A stretch of DNA of 64,000 bases from Chryseolinea lacunae (GTDB lineage: Bacteria; Bacteroidota; Bacteroidia; Cytophagales; Cyclobacteriaceae), in contig NZ_JAERRB010000002.1 of the NCBI RefSeq assembly GCF_016735595.1, positions 756,996-820,995 of the forward strand. The letters are read 5' to 3'. Both the position numbers and the translations under genes were made by a program. Below, piece after piece: positions 29,360 through 39,180 of this stretch. Each line of letters starts with the position of its first letter. Within the stretch, counting starts at the first letter, position 1. A model generated the notes under the pieces. It made no database searches, was not told the origin of the DNA, and was given only the letters and a program-made list of their open reading frames with translations.

Positions 29360-30129
29360 ATGAATTTCTACGTCGACACACACGCCCACATCTATCACGA
29401 GGACTTTATTAAGGATTATGACGACATGCTGCACCGCTGCGAGGAGCAGCGCATCGGCAAAATATTTATGCCCAACGTAGACCACACGTCCATAGACCGC
29501 ATGATGGAGCTGGAAAGCCGCTCACCCCAAACCTGCTATGCCATGATGGGCCTCCATCCGTGTTCGGTGAAGAAAGACTTTGAACGCGAACTCTACACCG
29601 TGGAGACCTGGCTGGGCAAGCGCAAGTTTGCCGCTGTGGGCGAAATAGGAACCGATTTGTATTGGGACAAGACCTTCTGGGAACAACAGGTGGAAGCCTT
29701 TAACGTGCAGGTGGCGTGGGCCAAAAAATATGTGCTCCCCATCGTGATCCATTGCCGCGAAAGCCTCGACGAAACCATTGCCCTGGTGGAGAAGGTTCAG
29801 GATGGACGCCTCACCGGAATTTTTCATTGCTATGGCGGCACCACAGCCCAGGCCGAACGCATCACCAAGCTGGGCTTTCTGCTGGGCATTGGCGGCGTGG
29901 CCACGTTCAAGAACGGTGGCCTCGATGCCATGCTGGAAGCGGTGAGCCTCGAGCATATGGTTTTGGAAACCGATAGTCCTTATCTTGCCCCGGTGCCACA
30001 CCGTGGAAAACGAAACGAGCCATCCTACATTCCGCTGGTGGCCCGCAAAATTGCAGACGTGAAAAGAATGCCTGTGGAAGAAGTTGAAACCATGACCACC
30101 AAAAATGCGCTAGCGCTGTTCAATCCTGC

Positions 30130-30133
<4 letters not shown>
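29360..30133 (+). CDS. tatD: TatD family metal-dependent hydrolase
   Basis: A 257-residue TIM-barrel nuclease-like hydrolase. It has the N-terminal YVDTHAHIYHEDF metal site, then MGLHPCSV and AVGEIGTDLYWD. IVIHCRESLDET, GIFHCYGG and LETDSPYLAPVPHRGKRNEPSY are also present. All expected metal ligands are there. It overlaps the asparaginase gene by 4 bases (ATGA). Confidence 0.93.
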
Positions 30134-31197
<1,064 letters not shown>

Positions 31198-31259
31198 ACA
31201 CTTGGAAACTGCGATTTTTATTGATTTCTTTGTGCCCCGTTTCCAGGCCCAACACAAAA

Positions 31260-31346
31260 GGAGAGGTGTCCGAGTGGTTGAAGGAGCACGCCTGGAAAGT
31301 GTGTATACTCGAAAGGGTATCGCGGGTTCGAATCCCGCCCTCTCCG
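31260..31346 (+). tRNA. tRNA-Ser (GGA anticodon)
   Basis: The 87-base gene has a perfect 7-bp acceptor stem (GGAGAGG with CCTCTCC, discriminator G). It has the D-arm GTCCGAGTGGTTGAAGGAG and anticodon loop CTGGAAA, giving GGA. The long variable arm is typical of tRNA-Ser, and the T-loop is GGTTCGAATCC. CCA is not encoded. It forms the left border of the accessory region. Confidence 0.95.
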
Positions 31347-31370
31347 CGTAAATGAATACAAATGAATTGA

Positions 31371-31405
31371 AACCTCAAGATCTGCTATGATTTTGAGGTT
31401 TTTTG
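31371..31405 (+). terminator. Terminator after tRNA-Ser
   Basis: An 8-bp stem AACCTCAA / TTGAGGTT is followed by TTTTG and a further T-run, 24 bases after the tRNA. Its right arm is part of the imperfect direct repeat that recurs at 34144. Confidence 0.75.
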
Positions 31406-31410
31406 TTTTC
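31385..31410 (+). repeat. Left copy of imperfect 26-bp direct repeat (candidate attachment site)
   Basis: CTATGATTTTGAGGTTTTTT begins the repeat, which covers the right arm of the tRNA-Ser terminator. It matches 34144-34169 at 24 of 26 positions. Both copies are also followed by ATCC within one or two bases. Confidence 0.5.
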
Positions 31411-31601
31411 ATCCCGGTCATTTTCTGATAAAAAAGATCAACTCCCAGGTGATAAATTCGGGGATACCACCTCTGTCGGAAATTGGTATCACCGAATGCC
31501 GAAACAGATTGGAAACGCACTTTTCTCAATTGAAAAGCTATCGTTCACCCAGGCTGTATAAGTCGATTTTTAACTTAACCTCGGTGATATGAACACGACA
31601 A

Positions 31602-32030
31602 TTATCCTCGTTTCTTTTTCCTTTTCTTCTTTTTCAATGATGGATTAATCGGTTCTTGCCCGGATTTTTCAGCCTTCATCACATTCAAGAACTCTTTTGC
31701 AATGTCATGTATCCAGGTGGGTAGAGAAAGATCGCGGAGTTGAAGTTGCGGCAATTCTGAACCTTGTGGAGTAAGCGCATGCCTTTCTTTTTCACCAGCC
31801 GTCACCAGACGAGGCTTCTCTTCAAACCGCTTAATTAATGCCTGTCCACTATAGCCTTTCCCAAGATCGCTTCCATTAAATACCGCGCATTTCCGATTGT
31901 CGACCAAAGTCAATCCGTAAACCGTTCCATCTTTACCTTCTCTGAACCGGGCGTTGATTAAGCTCGAGGATTTGTGAAATGAAATCATACATACCAAGGA
32001 ATCGAAAGCGGAACTAAGATATTCAGCCAT
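31602..32030 (-). pseudogene. C-terminal fragment of a Bacteroidota relaxase/mobilisation nuclease
   Basis: A 142-codon open frame whose segment GLTLVDNRKCAVFNGSDLGK, followed by GYSGQALIKRF, matches the region after the nuclease domain in Bacteroidota MobB/relaxase proteins (usual form: G-[IL]-T-[FY]-V-D...VFNGSDLGK-x-YS). The catalytic N-terminal two-thirds are missing, and the 160 bases upstream contain no continuation. The tail is Lys-rich (KKKKRKKKRG). It is read as a remnant of a mobilisable element inserted at the tRNA-Ser gene. Recognition is from memory of the family, not a search. Confidence 0.6.
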
Positions 32031-32197
32031 GATTGACGATAGAGTATGGGAACTAATAACCCTTGGTAGCTTGAAGCGGAAAATCGAAGTTTAATCCAAA
32101 TTTTAAACATTGATGGTAATACCTATTTTAATTTTTTTTTATACCTTCAGAAGCCCGTCTAAGTCAGATTCAATTAGATAAGTAACCCTAATTGAAT

Positions 32198-34096
32198 ATG
32201 AAATATTTACAAAACTTGGCTCGACTTGCCCTTTGGCTGGCGGTTTTATGTTTGCTGTTGCATGACTTTGCCCGTGCGCAAAAACCACCTCGGAAGCATC
32301 CGCAAGGGATGGATTTAAGTGACAATGCTAGAGCAGTTATCTCCATCTACGAAGATAGTTATGGCTCTGATACTTTGAAGTCTATCTATCTGGCTGAACA
32401 CCCGTTTGTGGAGCAAGTTACATTTGTTGATGATCGTAGCAAAGTGATCATTTACATCAATCGCGACTCATTGTCCGGTTTCGCTGACTTTCTGGGGTCG
32501 GTATCGTTAACAGCGAAGATAAATAATCGCGCAATTGAGGTTAGTCCGTATTCTGAAGTTGGCAAAGAGTCGAAACCCATAGGAGTAAAAGGAGTTAACA
32601 GCAGTCGCGACTTCGCCTCGTCACTGTCGAGTTTTATTACAGAAACAAATCGATTTAACCATGCGACATTTTGTGAATTTCTAAACCGGTACAACGAGAT
32701 AAACGACCGTCGTACGATCGACAGCAAAATCGCGTCATTGCAAACGAGGCATGATTTATTCAAACAGCTTCGGGAGGGTCTGCGGGCACTGATGATCACA
32801 ACATCCGAAGGCATTAAGCAAGCCAATACCATCGACCCCGCCATTAAAATTGATACAGCCGTCTCGTCGACACAATTAATGCAGATAGTATCTGCGCAAG
32901 TGATGGCGTTAGAGATTGAGGCAAAGAAGTATCAGGCTGATGAAATAAGCAATTCTATGATAACGTCGATCTTGAAAGTGAAAACTCACCTAAAATTGAT
33001 CAAAGGTTACATAGATTATTTCAGCAAAACAGATGGCGAGACAAGACGCGCGTATTCCAAGAGCATCGATAAAGACCCAATTTTCGTTCAGCACATTAGC
33101 GCCACGTTCGATTCGGCTATAAACAATTTCAACGCGGTCATCCAAAGAGTGCAAAAGGTACAGGCAAAAACCGCCCAACCCACGAACGCCGAACTAAGAA
33201 GCATGCAGATGCGATCGGCAGTCGAGGATATTGGGTATGTAACTCTTCAACTTAAAAACTTGAGGGACTTCGTTATGTTGCCCCAATTGAAAATAATCGA
33301 AAAACAACAGGATTCAGCAAAAATAGCGCAAGCGCGTTTGTTGTTTAACGCGAGAAATAGTATTAAAAAGAGCGGCCTATTCATCACATTCGATCTCCAG
33401 TTAAGTCAGGCATCGAACGACTGTTCCGGAGCAACCAATCAATTGGATCTTGAATTCCTAATGAGTCATCCACCAATTCGAGCTGCATACAATGAGTTTT
33501 TAGCTCGGACAGCGTCTCGCTATATTTTTGCAAAGCTTGAGCCTGCCGTAATCGATTTGCGAAAGGAGGATGCGAAAGAGGGCGACATTTTGCGCATCTA
33601 CGTAGCTCGCTACGGATCGGAACCCAACGAAGAAGACCTATACAATTCGCGGCAAAACCGATCGGACAGTTTGAGGAAGAAAGAGGTGTTAATTGCTGCA
33701 TACGATATCAAAGAGCTTGGGTTTCGGATGAAGATTGCCGACTCATTTTTACTTATTAACAGACTGCATGTGGATAAGGACGATTCGGATGTGTCACCAT
33801 CGAAATACAAAGGGGCACCTGGAGTTTCGCTAATGTGGGCTTACGGCAGCGACAACGGCAAACGGAAGTTTTTAAAGTGGTGGGAGCCGAGCTTTGGGAT
33901 CAATGTTAGTTACATTGACTTCTCAGAAAGTAGGGACGTCGAAATTGGTGTTGCTGGCGTGTTGGGGCTGTTTCGTAATAAGATATTTGTCGTCGCTGGC
34001 AAGAATCTAAACGTCGATAAGGACTCCAGCTACATCGGGCTTGGGTTTAGCTTTACAAATCTTGCGGGGAAGTTCGTTGACGCGGACAAAAAGTAA
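32198..34096 (+). CDS. Exported protein with possible outer-membrane C-terminus, function unknown
   Basis: A 632-residue protein I do not recognise. A signal peptide is clear (MKYLQNLARLALWLAVLCLL, cleavage after RAQ). Residues about 150-370 are mostly helical and charged, with coiled-coil-like stretches. The last about 110 residues alternate polar and aromatic strands (FLKWWEPSFGINVSYIDF, IGVAGVLGLF, SYIGLGFSFTN) as in small beta-barrels. Codon use is AT-richer than the housekeeping genes to the left. It lies between the two copies of the 26-bp repeat, so it may be cargo of the lost element. Confidence 0.6.
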   Translation: MKYLQNLARLALWLAVLCLLLHDFARAQKPPRKHPQGMDLSDNARAVISIYEDSYGSDTLKSIYLAEHPFVEQVTFVDDRSKVIIYINRDSLSGFADFLGSVSLTAKINNRAIEVSPYSEVGKESKPIGVKGVNSSRDFASSLSSFITETNRFNHATFCEFLNRYNEINDRRTIDSKIASLQTRHDLFKQLREGLRALMITTSEGIKQANTIDPAIKIDTAVSSTQLMQIVSAQVMALEIEAKKYQADEISNSMITSILKVKTHLKLIKGYIDYFSKTDGETRRAYSKSIDKDPIFVQHISATFDSAINNFNAVIQRVQKVQAKTAQPTNAELRSMQMRSAVEDIGYVTLQLKNLRDFVMLPQLKIIEKQQDSAKIAQARLLFNARNSIKKSGLFITFDLQLSQASNDCSGATNQLDLEFLMSHPPIRAAYNEFLARTASRYIFAKLEPAVIDLRKEDAKEGDILRIYVARYGSEPNEEDLYNSRQNRSDSLRKKEVLIAAYDIKELGFRMKIADSFLLINRLHVDKDDSDVSPSKYKGAPGVSLMWAYGSDNGKRKFLKWWEPSFGINVSYIDFSESRDVEIGVAGVLGLFRNKIFVVAGKNLNVDKDSSYIGLGFSFTNLAGKFVDADKK

Positions 34097-34143
34097 CATA
34101 TGTGAAAACTGACATAACCTGTAATAAATGGTACTCGATGTTC

Positions 34144-34169
34144 CTATGATTTTGAGTTTTTTTGTTTTT
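34144..34169 (+). repeat. Right copy of imperfect 26-bp direct repeat (candidate attachment site)
   Basis: CTATGATTTTGAGTTTTTTT begins this copy, which matches the tRNA-Ser terminator repeat at 31385-31410 with two mismatches. Unlike the left copy it lacks the left terminator arm, as expected for an attachment-site duplicate rather than an independent terminator. Confidence 0.45.
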
Positions 34170-34293
34170 AATCCAGCATATCCAAACTTCGGGATCCGTA
34201 AGATGATAGCAATTGCAAGAGAAAGGTGTAATGACGAGGCAATTGCGTTGTTTGATATAAAACGTTCCGACAAACAAAGACTTTGAAGTGAAA

Positions 34294-34578
34294 ATGATAT
34301 CAAGATTCAGAATTAAAGACACATTCATTATTACCGACCGTGGGCTGGTTTTAGCAGGGACAATTGAGGAAGGTGTGGTTTATTTTGGCGACTATATTGA
34401 ATTTGATGCATTTGGTAAGAAGAGAAAAAGGAGAATAAAGGGGGTTTCTTCCATGAGGAAGGCGGATGATGAGACGATGAACATGGGACTTCTTATTGAG
34501 TGTGAAAATGAAAGCGAAATGCTGGAACTAAGGAGATGGAGACCAGAGAACGAACTCGGGATTCTTACCAAGCATTGA
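34294..34578 (+). CDS. Small stand-alone EF-Tu domain II-like protein
   Basis: A 94-residue protein starting at ATG 34294 (GTG 34288 is possible). The sequence FRIKDTFIITDRGLVLAGTI, with the following VYFGDYIEFDAFGKKRKRRIKGV, resembles the beta-barrel second domain of translational GTPases, without any GTPase domain. Similar short proteins occur in Bacteroidota with no known function. Its 3' end overlaps the 3' end of the convergent lipoprotein gene by 14 bases. Confidence 0.6.
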   Translation: MISRFRIKDTFIITDRGLVLAGTIEEGVVYFGDYIEFDAFGKKRKRRIKGVSSMRKADDETMNMGLLIECENESEMLELRRWRPENELGILTKH

Positions 34579-35563
34579 AACGGTTGAAAGTAATCTGCTT
34601 CTTATTTGTCCCGTCGGCATTCATCGTCCACAACGTGCCATTCACATCGTCAACACCTTGATAGTCGAATTTTGAGTAAACGATTTTGCCGGAGGGTGAC
34701 CAGGAAAAATGCGTAATATGTTCGTCGGTAATTGTTTTTAGTTTCGATCCGTCGGCTTCCATCCTAAAGAGCATGGAGAAAGCTGTTGGTGTGTTGGTGT
34801 AGTGACCCACAAAGGCAATGGTTTTGCCGTCGGGGCTAAACTGTGGAGGGCCGTCAAACACCACCTTGTTTGCATTGGGGTCGAAAAATGTAGTGGCCTC
34901 GCCGGTGCCGGTGTCATACTTCACGCCGCCGGTAAACACAGCCTTGTTGTCCAGGCCCCAATATGGCATACGGCCCAGGCCGTAATATTTTAAATCATCG
35001 CCGTTGTTGTTCACAACGAGGGTGCCGCAACTGTTTGGCGGCACGGGTGTGGTGGCACTGCCGCAATCTGTGTTGTCGAAGGCAATAAACGAATCGTCGG
35101 GGCTCCATGCAGGAAAGAAATTGCGGCCGCTCTTGGTGAGCAAAATAATGTTGGTGGTGTCAAATTCAGCACCATCAAACGGCATTTTATAAATCCCTCC
35201 ACTAAAGCCAAACGCTATCCACTTGCCATCACGACTCCACACCGGCGTTTCGAGCATGGCCGGCAGCGCCCGCCGCTTGTTTGTGCCATCGCTGCCCGCA
35301 AGCCAAAATCCGACGGAATCTTCTTTGTAAGTGTAGGTAGCTTGCAGAGGGCAATCTTTGCCATAGCCATAATCAATCTCCTTGATGGGCCTGTGGTTGA
35401 AGCCAATAATGTCGCCGTTGGGGTGCCAAATGGGATTGCTGTAGGGCGCTGAAGGAACGATTGAAAATGGAGGACAACTGCCATTCTTTTCGCTCGCATC
35501 GTCGCCACAACTCAGCAACGTGAGCATTACAAGAATGATAACAAATGGCAAAAGAGTTTTCAT
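34565..35563 (-). CDS. TolB-like (WD40/PD40) beta-propeller lipoprotein
   Basis: A 332-residue protein with a lipoprotein signal (lipobox LLSC at residues about 16-19), starting at the ATG at 35561-35563. It contains repeated PD40-type blades: NPIWHPNGDIIGFN, TPVWSRDGKWIAFGFSGG, FPAWSPDDSFIAFD, PPQFSPDGKTIAFVG and HFSWSPSGKIVYSKFD. It is predicted to be anchored in a membrane facing the periplasm. Base composition resembles core genes more than the AT-rich genes to its right. No specific role is known. Confidence 0.8.
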   Translation of the reverse strand: MKTLLPFVIILVMLTLLSCGDDASEKNGSCPPFSIVPSAPYSNPIWHPNGDIIGFNHRPIKEIDYGYGKDCPLQATYTYKEDSVGFWLAGSDGTNKRRALPAMLETPVWSRDGKWIAFGFSGGIYKMPFDGAEFDTTNIILLTKSGRNFFPAWSPDDSFIAFDNTDCGSATTPVPPNSCGTLVVNNNGDDLKYYGLGRMPYWGLDNKAVFTGGVKYDTGTGEATTFFDPNANKVVFDGPPQFSPDGKTIAFVGHYTNTPTAFSMLFRMEADGSKLKTITDEHITHFSWSPSGKIVYSKFDYQGVDDVNGTLWTMNADGTNKKQITFNRFNAW

Positions 35564-35715
35564 TGTGCTAACGGCCCAAACATGGACCCGTTGGTTAAAC
35601 ACGCGTTTTCTTAATCTGTGGTTACCAAAGAGGGTGACATTGGTGCAACCGAATATAATTCAATATTAGCCTAAAGTCAAGAGTTCAAAAAGAGCGCGCA
35701 AGCAGCACATGTGTG

Positions 35716-35928
35716 TCAGGTTGTAGGTGGCAAGCACTCGAGTTCAAAGTCACCATCATATAGTGCCCACCGTCCATCGGCACGTCCTTCTATGTTTGCA
35801 TAGTAGTTAAGAAACTCCTTTTCATCTTTCAAGTAGGCTTTATCTACGATGATGGCAAACTCACCTGTTTTCTTTAGTCGGACCACGGTGCCTACTGGAT
35901 ATTTTCCGCGTTCGTGTTGGAATGGCAT
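35716..35928 (-). CDS. Small conserved protein, function unknown
   Basis: A 70-residue protein (MPFQHERGKYPVGTVVRLKK). It has a beta-rich, SH3-like look: GTVVRLKKTGEFAIIVDKAY, then RWALYDGDFELECLPP. I recognise no catalytic motif. A clear ATG at 35926-35928 and coding-like composition support it. The 152 bases between it and the lipoprotein gene show no further gene. Confidence 0.55.
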   Translation of the reverse strand: MPFQHERGKYPVGTVVRLKKTGEFAIIVDKAYLKDEKEFLNYYANIEGRADGRWALYDGDFELECLPPTT

Positions 35929-36007
35929 AGTAGCAAATCGGTTTAAGTGGGACTTAAATCGTCGCTACGCCATAGCATTACAAAAATAGATTATTTTTTA
36001 AGAACCT

Positions 36008-36901
36008 TTATTGCTTTAGCGTTGACGGGATTTCAATTTCTTTTCTGTTTGGATAGTTTGGGTTAATCCATTTGTCCAAGGCAGATTTAGTTGTAAAATA
36101 GGAAAGGACGTGTAAAATGGTAAAAAGGGCAATTGACGCTATGATAACTTGAAAATAAGTAAATCTCATACTTGTTCTTTCGCGAGGGTTGTTGGCGTTA
36201 TGAATTGTGAGAATGTATTTTAAAAATAACCAGTTTCCCAAGCTCTTGTTAGGTCTACCTAGCTTTGCTGACAGCCGCTCTAAGAAAATTAATAATAGAA
36301 CGAAGAGAGCAATTGAGAAAATTACCAATACAACTATAATTACTATAAACGTTATTGGGTAAGAAAGCTTCATCTCATTAGTGAATGCATCACCACTACC
36401 TTCGATAGTTCCCGATATTTTTAACAGGGGTTCGCGGTCGGATTGATAAATAATCTGACCAATGCAGCCATCATTCTGTTCAAGGATTTTGAAATTGATG
36501 CTAAGCGTATTTTTGAGAAGCGAATCCAGCTGTAACGTCAGTCCCGTGACTTCTCTAGTTACTTTAATCAGCTTGACGCTCAATATCTTCGCGCTATCAT
36601 CGGATAATTGAATAAATAACGGCTTAAGGATATCTTCATCTTTAATGGGTTCTTTACCCTGATTGAAGAAGTAAAACTTGGTAGAATATACGTTAGTTGC
36701 AATAGGTAGTCCTTCACTATCATAAATCTTGATAGGGGCGGATAGTACCAGATTCTTGGAGACAATTTCAGTCCTAAAGGGTTCTTCAAAGAACGTGGGA
36801 ATTCTCTCTCTTTTTGCATCCTCATAGAAATAGAAAGAGGTGATGAAACTGATGATGGTCAGTATCCATGATAGGTACGTCCAAAATAATTTAGTTCTCA
36901 T
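36008..36901 (-). CDS. Membrane protein of unknown function in AT-rich pair
   Basis: A 297-residue protein, not recognised. Three membrane spans are visible: YLSWILTIISFITSFYFY at the N-terminus, FIVIIVVLVIFSIALFVLLL near residue 185, and FQVIIASIALFTILHVLSYF near 255. The roughly 160-residue loop between the first two is probably extracytoplasmic. It is markedly AT-rich compared with genes left of 31 kb, suggesting transfer. It follows the 36914-37873 gene by 12 bases, so the two form a unit. Confidence 0.65.
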   Translation of the reverse strand: MRTKLFWTYLSWILTIISFITSFYFYEDAKRERIPTFFEEPFRTEIVSKNLVLSAPIKIYDSEGLPIATNVYSTKFYFFNQGKEPIKDEDILKPLFIQLSDDSAKILSVKLIKVTREVTGLTLQLDSLLKNTLSINFKILEQNDGCIGQIIYQSDREPLLKISGTIEGSGDAFTNEMKLSYPITFIVIIVVLVIFSIALFVLLLIFLERLSAKLGRPNKSLGNWLFLKYILTIHNANNPRERTSMRFTYFQVIIASIALFTILHVLSYFTTKSALDKWINPNYPNRKEIEIPSTLKQ

Positions 36902-36913
36902 GGTTTTAATTTC

Positions 36914-37873
36914 CTATTTCAAAATACTGTAGATGTCATTTAAATATTTGTCTGCGAACATTATCCCCACACCTATGAAGCTCAAAATTTCAAGTTCTGT
37001 CGCCTCAAAGTAGAACCTAGTTAGATTCTTCATGTATATCTCTTGGAATATTTCTGCTTCAACTGATGCGAAAGAATTAACAGGAATTTTTTGGCCGTTA
37101 ACAACATCATATGCGGTGGGCTCGAATGTTAGTTTGTCAAATTTAACTGTAATGCTATTTATTTGCTTGTGGCCGCGAATTGTATTGCCATATACAAGGC
37201 CGGAGCTATTGACGAGCGATAGATTCTCGATAAAACTATGGGCTAAATCAAATTCATGACAATTTACAATTATGACCGAATTGAAAACGCCCTGAAGAAC
37301 TGAGGCATTTTCCGAATTCACCAGAACAAGATTTTTAAAGGGGTTACTATATTGGCAATCGATTATCGCATTCTTTCCGGTTCCAAAGTAGAAAGTGCTA
37401 TTCCATTCGTCAGTAATCTTTACGTCACCGATAGACAATCCATGCGCCTCTTTAGCTTCCGTCATCGGCCTATTGTGACCGGACTTTCCAGAGTAGTAAA
37501 ACAATCTCTTTATGTGTGGATTGTTATATGGTTGGACTGATTCCAGGATCGAAGTAATGTCGGCATGTAAAGGGGCTAGAAGCTTTATCGTGTTGTCTGC
37601 TTGAAAGCCTGACAGAGAATCCGCCCTAGGAAAAGATATGTGAACCTTATCCATATCCACGGGCTTGCCTAATGTAGGTACGATAATTTGTTCGTAAATG
37701 TCAAGGTATGATTTTTCGTAGATTGCTCGGAGTGCATGGAGAGCGGATGACATCCGCGTGTTCATGAATTTCTTAGGGTTACCGTATTTGCAGGTTTCGT
37801 AAAATTCAATAATTTCTTGATGATAGTATTTAGCAGCCTCAAGTTCATCGAAGCAGTCTGCTTTGCGGCTCAT
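36914..37873 (-). CDS. Uncharacterised protein, partner of the adjacent membrane protein
   Basis: A 319-residue protein, not recognised. The N-terminal third is helical (DELEAAKYYHQEIIEFYETC). The middle (about residues 150-250) has short repeated strand-like units rich in Asn and hydrophobics (NLVLVNSENASVLQGVFNSVIIVNCHEFDL), reminiscent of a right-handed beta-helix. A weak hydrophobic segment lies near the C-terminus. AT-rich codon use matches its partner. The start is the ATG at 37871-37873. Confidence 0.6.
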   Translation of the reverse strand: MSRKADCFDELEAAKYYHQEIIEFYETCKYGNPKKFMNTRMSSALHALRAIYEKSYLDIYEQIIVPTLGKPVDMDKVHISFPRADSLSGFQADNTIKLLAPLHADITSILESVQPYNNPHIKRLFYYSGKSGHNRPMTEAKEAHGLSIGDVKITDEWNSTFYFGTGKNAIIDCQYSNPFKNLVLVNSENASVLQGVFNSVIIVNCHEFDLAHSFIENLSLVNSSGLVYGNTIRGHKQINSITVKFDKLTFEPTAYDVVNGQKIPVNSFASVEAEIFQEIYMKNLTRFYFEATELEILSFIGVGIMFADKYLNDIYSILK

Positions 37874-37936
37874 GGTGGAAAACGTTACCTAAGGTTAATA
37901 TAGCCAATTCTTTTTAAACGGGGCTTCCGAATCCCA

Positions 37937-38041
37937 TCACCACCCCGCCTGATGATTTCTCTTATACTCCGCCAACACCTGATTATAAACCCGCTGCCCC
38001 GGCTTAACTTCTTCCGATAAGCCGCCACCCGACAGGGTCTT
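37937..38041 (-). pseudogene. 3'-end remnant of an unidentified gene
   Basis: The minus strand carries 34 coding-like codons ending GQRVYNQVLAEYKRNHQAGW and a TGA stop at 37937-37939. An in-frame TGA lies immediately upstream (38042-38044). The GC-rich, coding-like composition differs from the AT-rich gene to its left. It looks like the tail of a core gene cut off by rearrangement. The 306-base gap 37874-38179 otherwise holds only the terminator at 38044-38090. Confidence 0.3.
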
Positions 38042-38043
38042 TC

Positions 38044-38090
38044 ACAAAAAATGAGCCCATCCATCCGCTCGAAAGCAGATTGATGGGCTC
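38044..38090 (-). terminator. Rho-independent terminator downstream of the 38180-38911 gene
   Basis: On the minus strand a perfect 9-bp stem (GAGCCCATC with GATGGGCTC, 20-base loop) is followed by ATTTTTTG. It lies 90 bases after the stop of the minus-strand gene. Confidence 0.8.
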
Positions 38091-38179
38091 ATGCCCGAAG
38101 ATAGAAAAATTTGAAACGCTTACGCCGCTTGCACGGGAAAAAAAGTTAACCGTGCCAACACCGATCTAAAGCATTCAAC

Positions 38180-38911
38180 CTATGCCAGCTTCTTGAACGG
38201 TATGGCCCGCATTTTTTGCGCTGCAGGGTCGCGCACTTGCGTGACGGAGATCACATAGTTTTTTACCGCCATCGAAATATCATAGAGCCCCGTGTTTGCG
38301 GCGTAGAGCACGGCGTTGCGCTCTATGCGCAGGCTCGTGATGACCGCCGCCGTTTGTTTGGCTTTCAGATTTTTTTCTTCGAGGTCCGCCACCAGCTTCT
38401 GAAGGGTCTCCACCTTCAGGTCGGCCTCGTTGGGTTTGTAGAGTGGTTCCTTGCTAATGCCATCGACAAACTCGCGAAAGTGTTTCACCTGACTATCGAA
38501 GCCCCGCTGCGACGACGACGCCGTGGTGGGCGCGGGTGGCGACGTCGTGTCGGTGATGGCCACCACTTTTGGTTTCACGCGCGTGCCGCGCATCTTGCGC
38601 ACGTGTTCGCGCGCATCCACAAGATCTTTTTCGCCGATGCGCGCCGCCGCCAGCGCGCGCAACACGCGCGTGCTCATTTTCAGTAAACTTTGAAAAAGGG
38701 TTGACCGGGCGTTCACGTTCATATCATAGTCCGTCTTGGCGCTGCCCACGGCCGCCAGCACCGCCTTGGCCCGTGTGCTCAGTTCCGAAAGCTTGACCAA
38801 CTGCAAATCGTCTTGCGCCGGATTGTAGCGTTCTTTCAGGGTTTTACATTGTTCAATGAGCACGTCAAAGTTTGCTACATTCTTTTCGTGGCTTTGTTCA
38901 TTCGAGTTCAT
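38180..38911 (-). CDS. Helical protein of unknown function
   Basis: A 243-residue soluble protein, not recognised. It is almost entirely helical, with a Pro/Thr/Ser-rich linker (TTSPPAPTTASSSQ) near residue 125 splitting it into two helical halves. The N-terminal part resembles a four-helix arrangement (LSTRAKAVLAAVGSAKTDYD), and the C-terminal part has DLKVETLQKLVADLEEKNLKA. No signal peptide or enzyme motif is seen. It has its own terminator, suggesting a single-gene transcript. Confidence 0.6.
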   Translation of the reverse strand: MNSNEQSHEKNVANFDVLIEQCKTLKERYNPAQDDLQLVKLSELSTRAKAVLAAVGSAKTDYDMNVNARSTLFQSLLKMSTRVLRALAAARIGEKDLVDAREHVRKMRGTRVKPKVVAITDTTSPPAPTTASSSQRGFDSQVKHFREFVDGISKEPLYKPNEADLKVETLQKLVADLEEKNLKAKQTAAVITSLRIERNAVLYAANTGLYDISMAVKNYVISVTQVRDPAAQKMRAIPFKKLA

Positions 38912-39075
38912 GGTAGTGAAATTTTAAAATTGGTTTAGAAAATAATTTCGTATGCCAACCCCCGAAACAACCCTCGGGCCAATTCAAAAACGCAGATTCC
39001 AGCCTGAATTCGCACTTTCAGTGTTTTGCAGCCAACGAAAAAACGAATCATCCAACGATATTTCGTCGGTTCAGT

Positions 39076-39180
39076 GCGCACTCAAGCAATGGCAAAGCGT
39101 GCACACGCCGTGGCTTGCCGTGCAGAAGCTATTGCGGTGCGTGCACTTGCTATGGTGCGGAATGCACGAGCCATTGCACC
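39076..39180 (+). repeat. Five tandem imperfect 21-bp repeats
   Basis: Five consecutive 21-base units (39076, 39097, 39118, 39139, 39160) share the pattern CGTGCA-N3-GC-N2-T-x-GC. In one frame they give a heptad-like R-A-x-A-x-A-x repeat inside a 61-codon open frame (39026-39211) with no other support. The 647-base gap 38912-39558 holds nothing else I can call. Confidence 0.6.
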
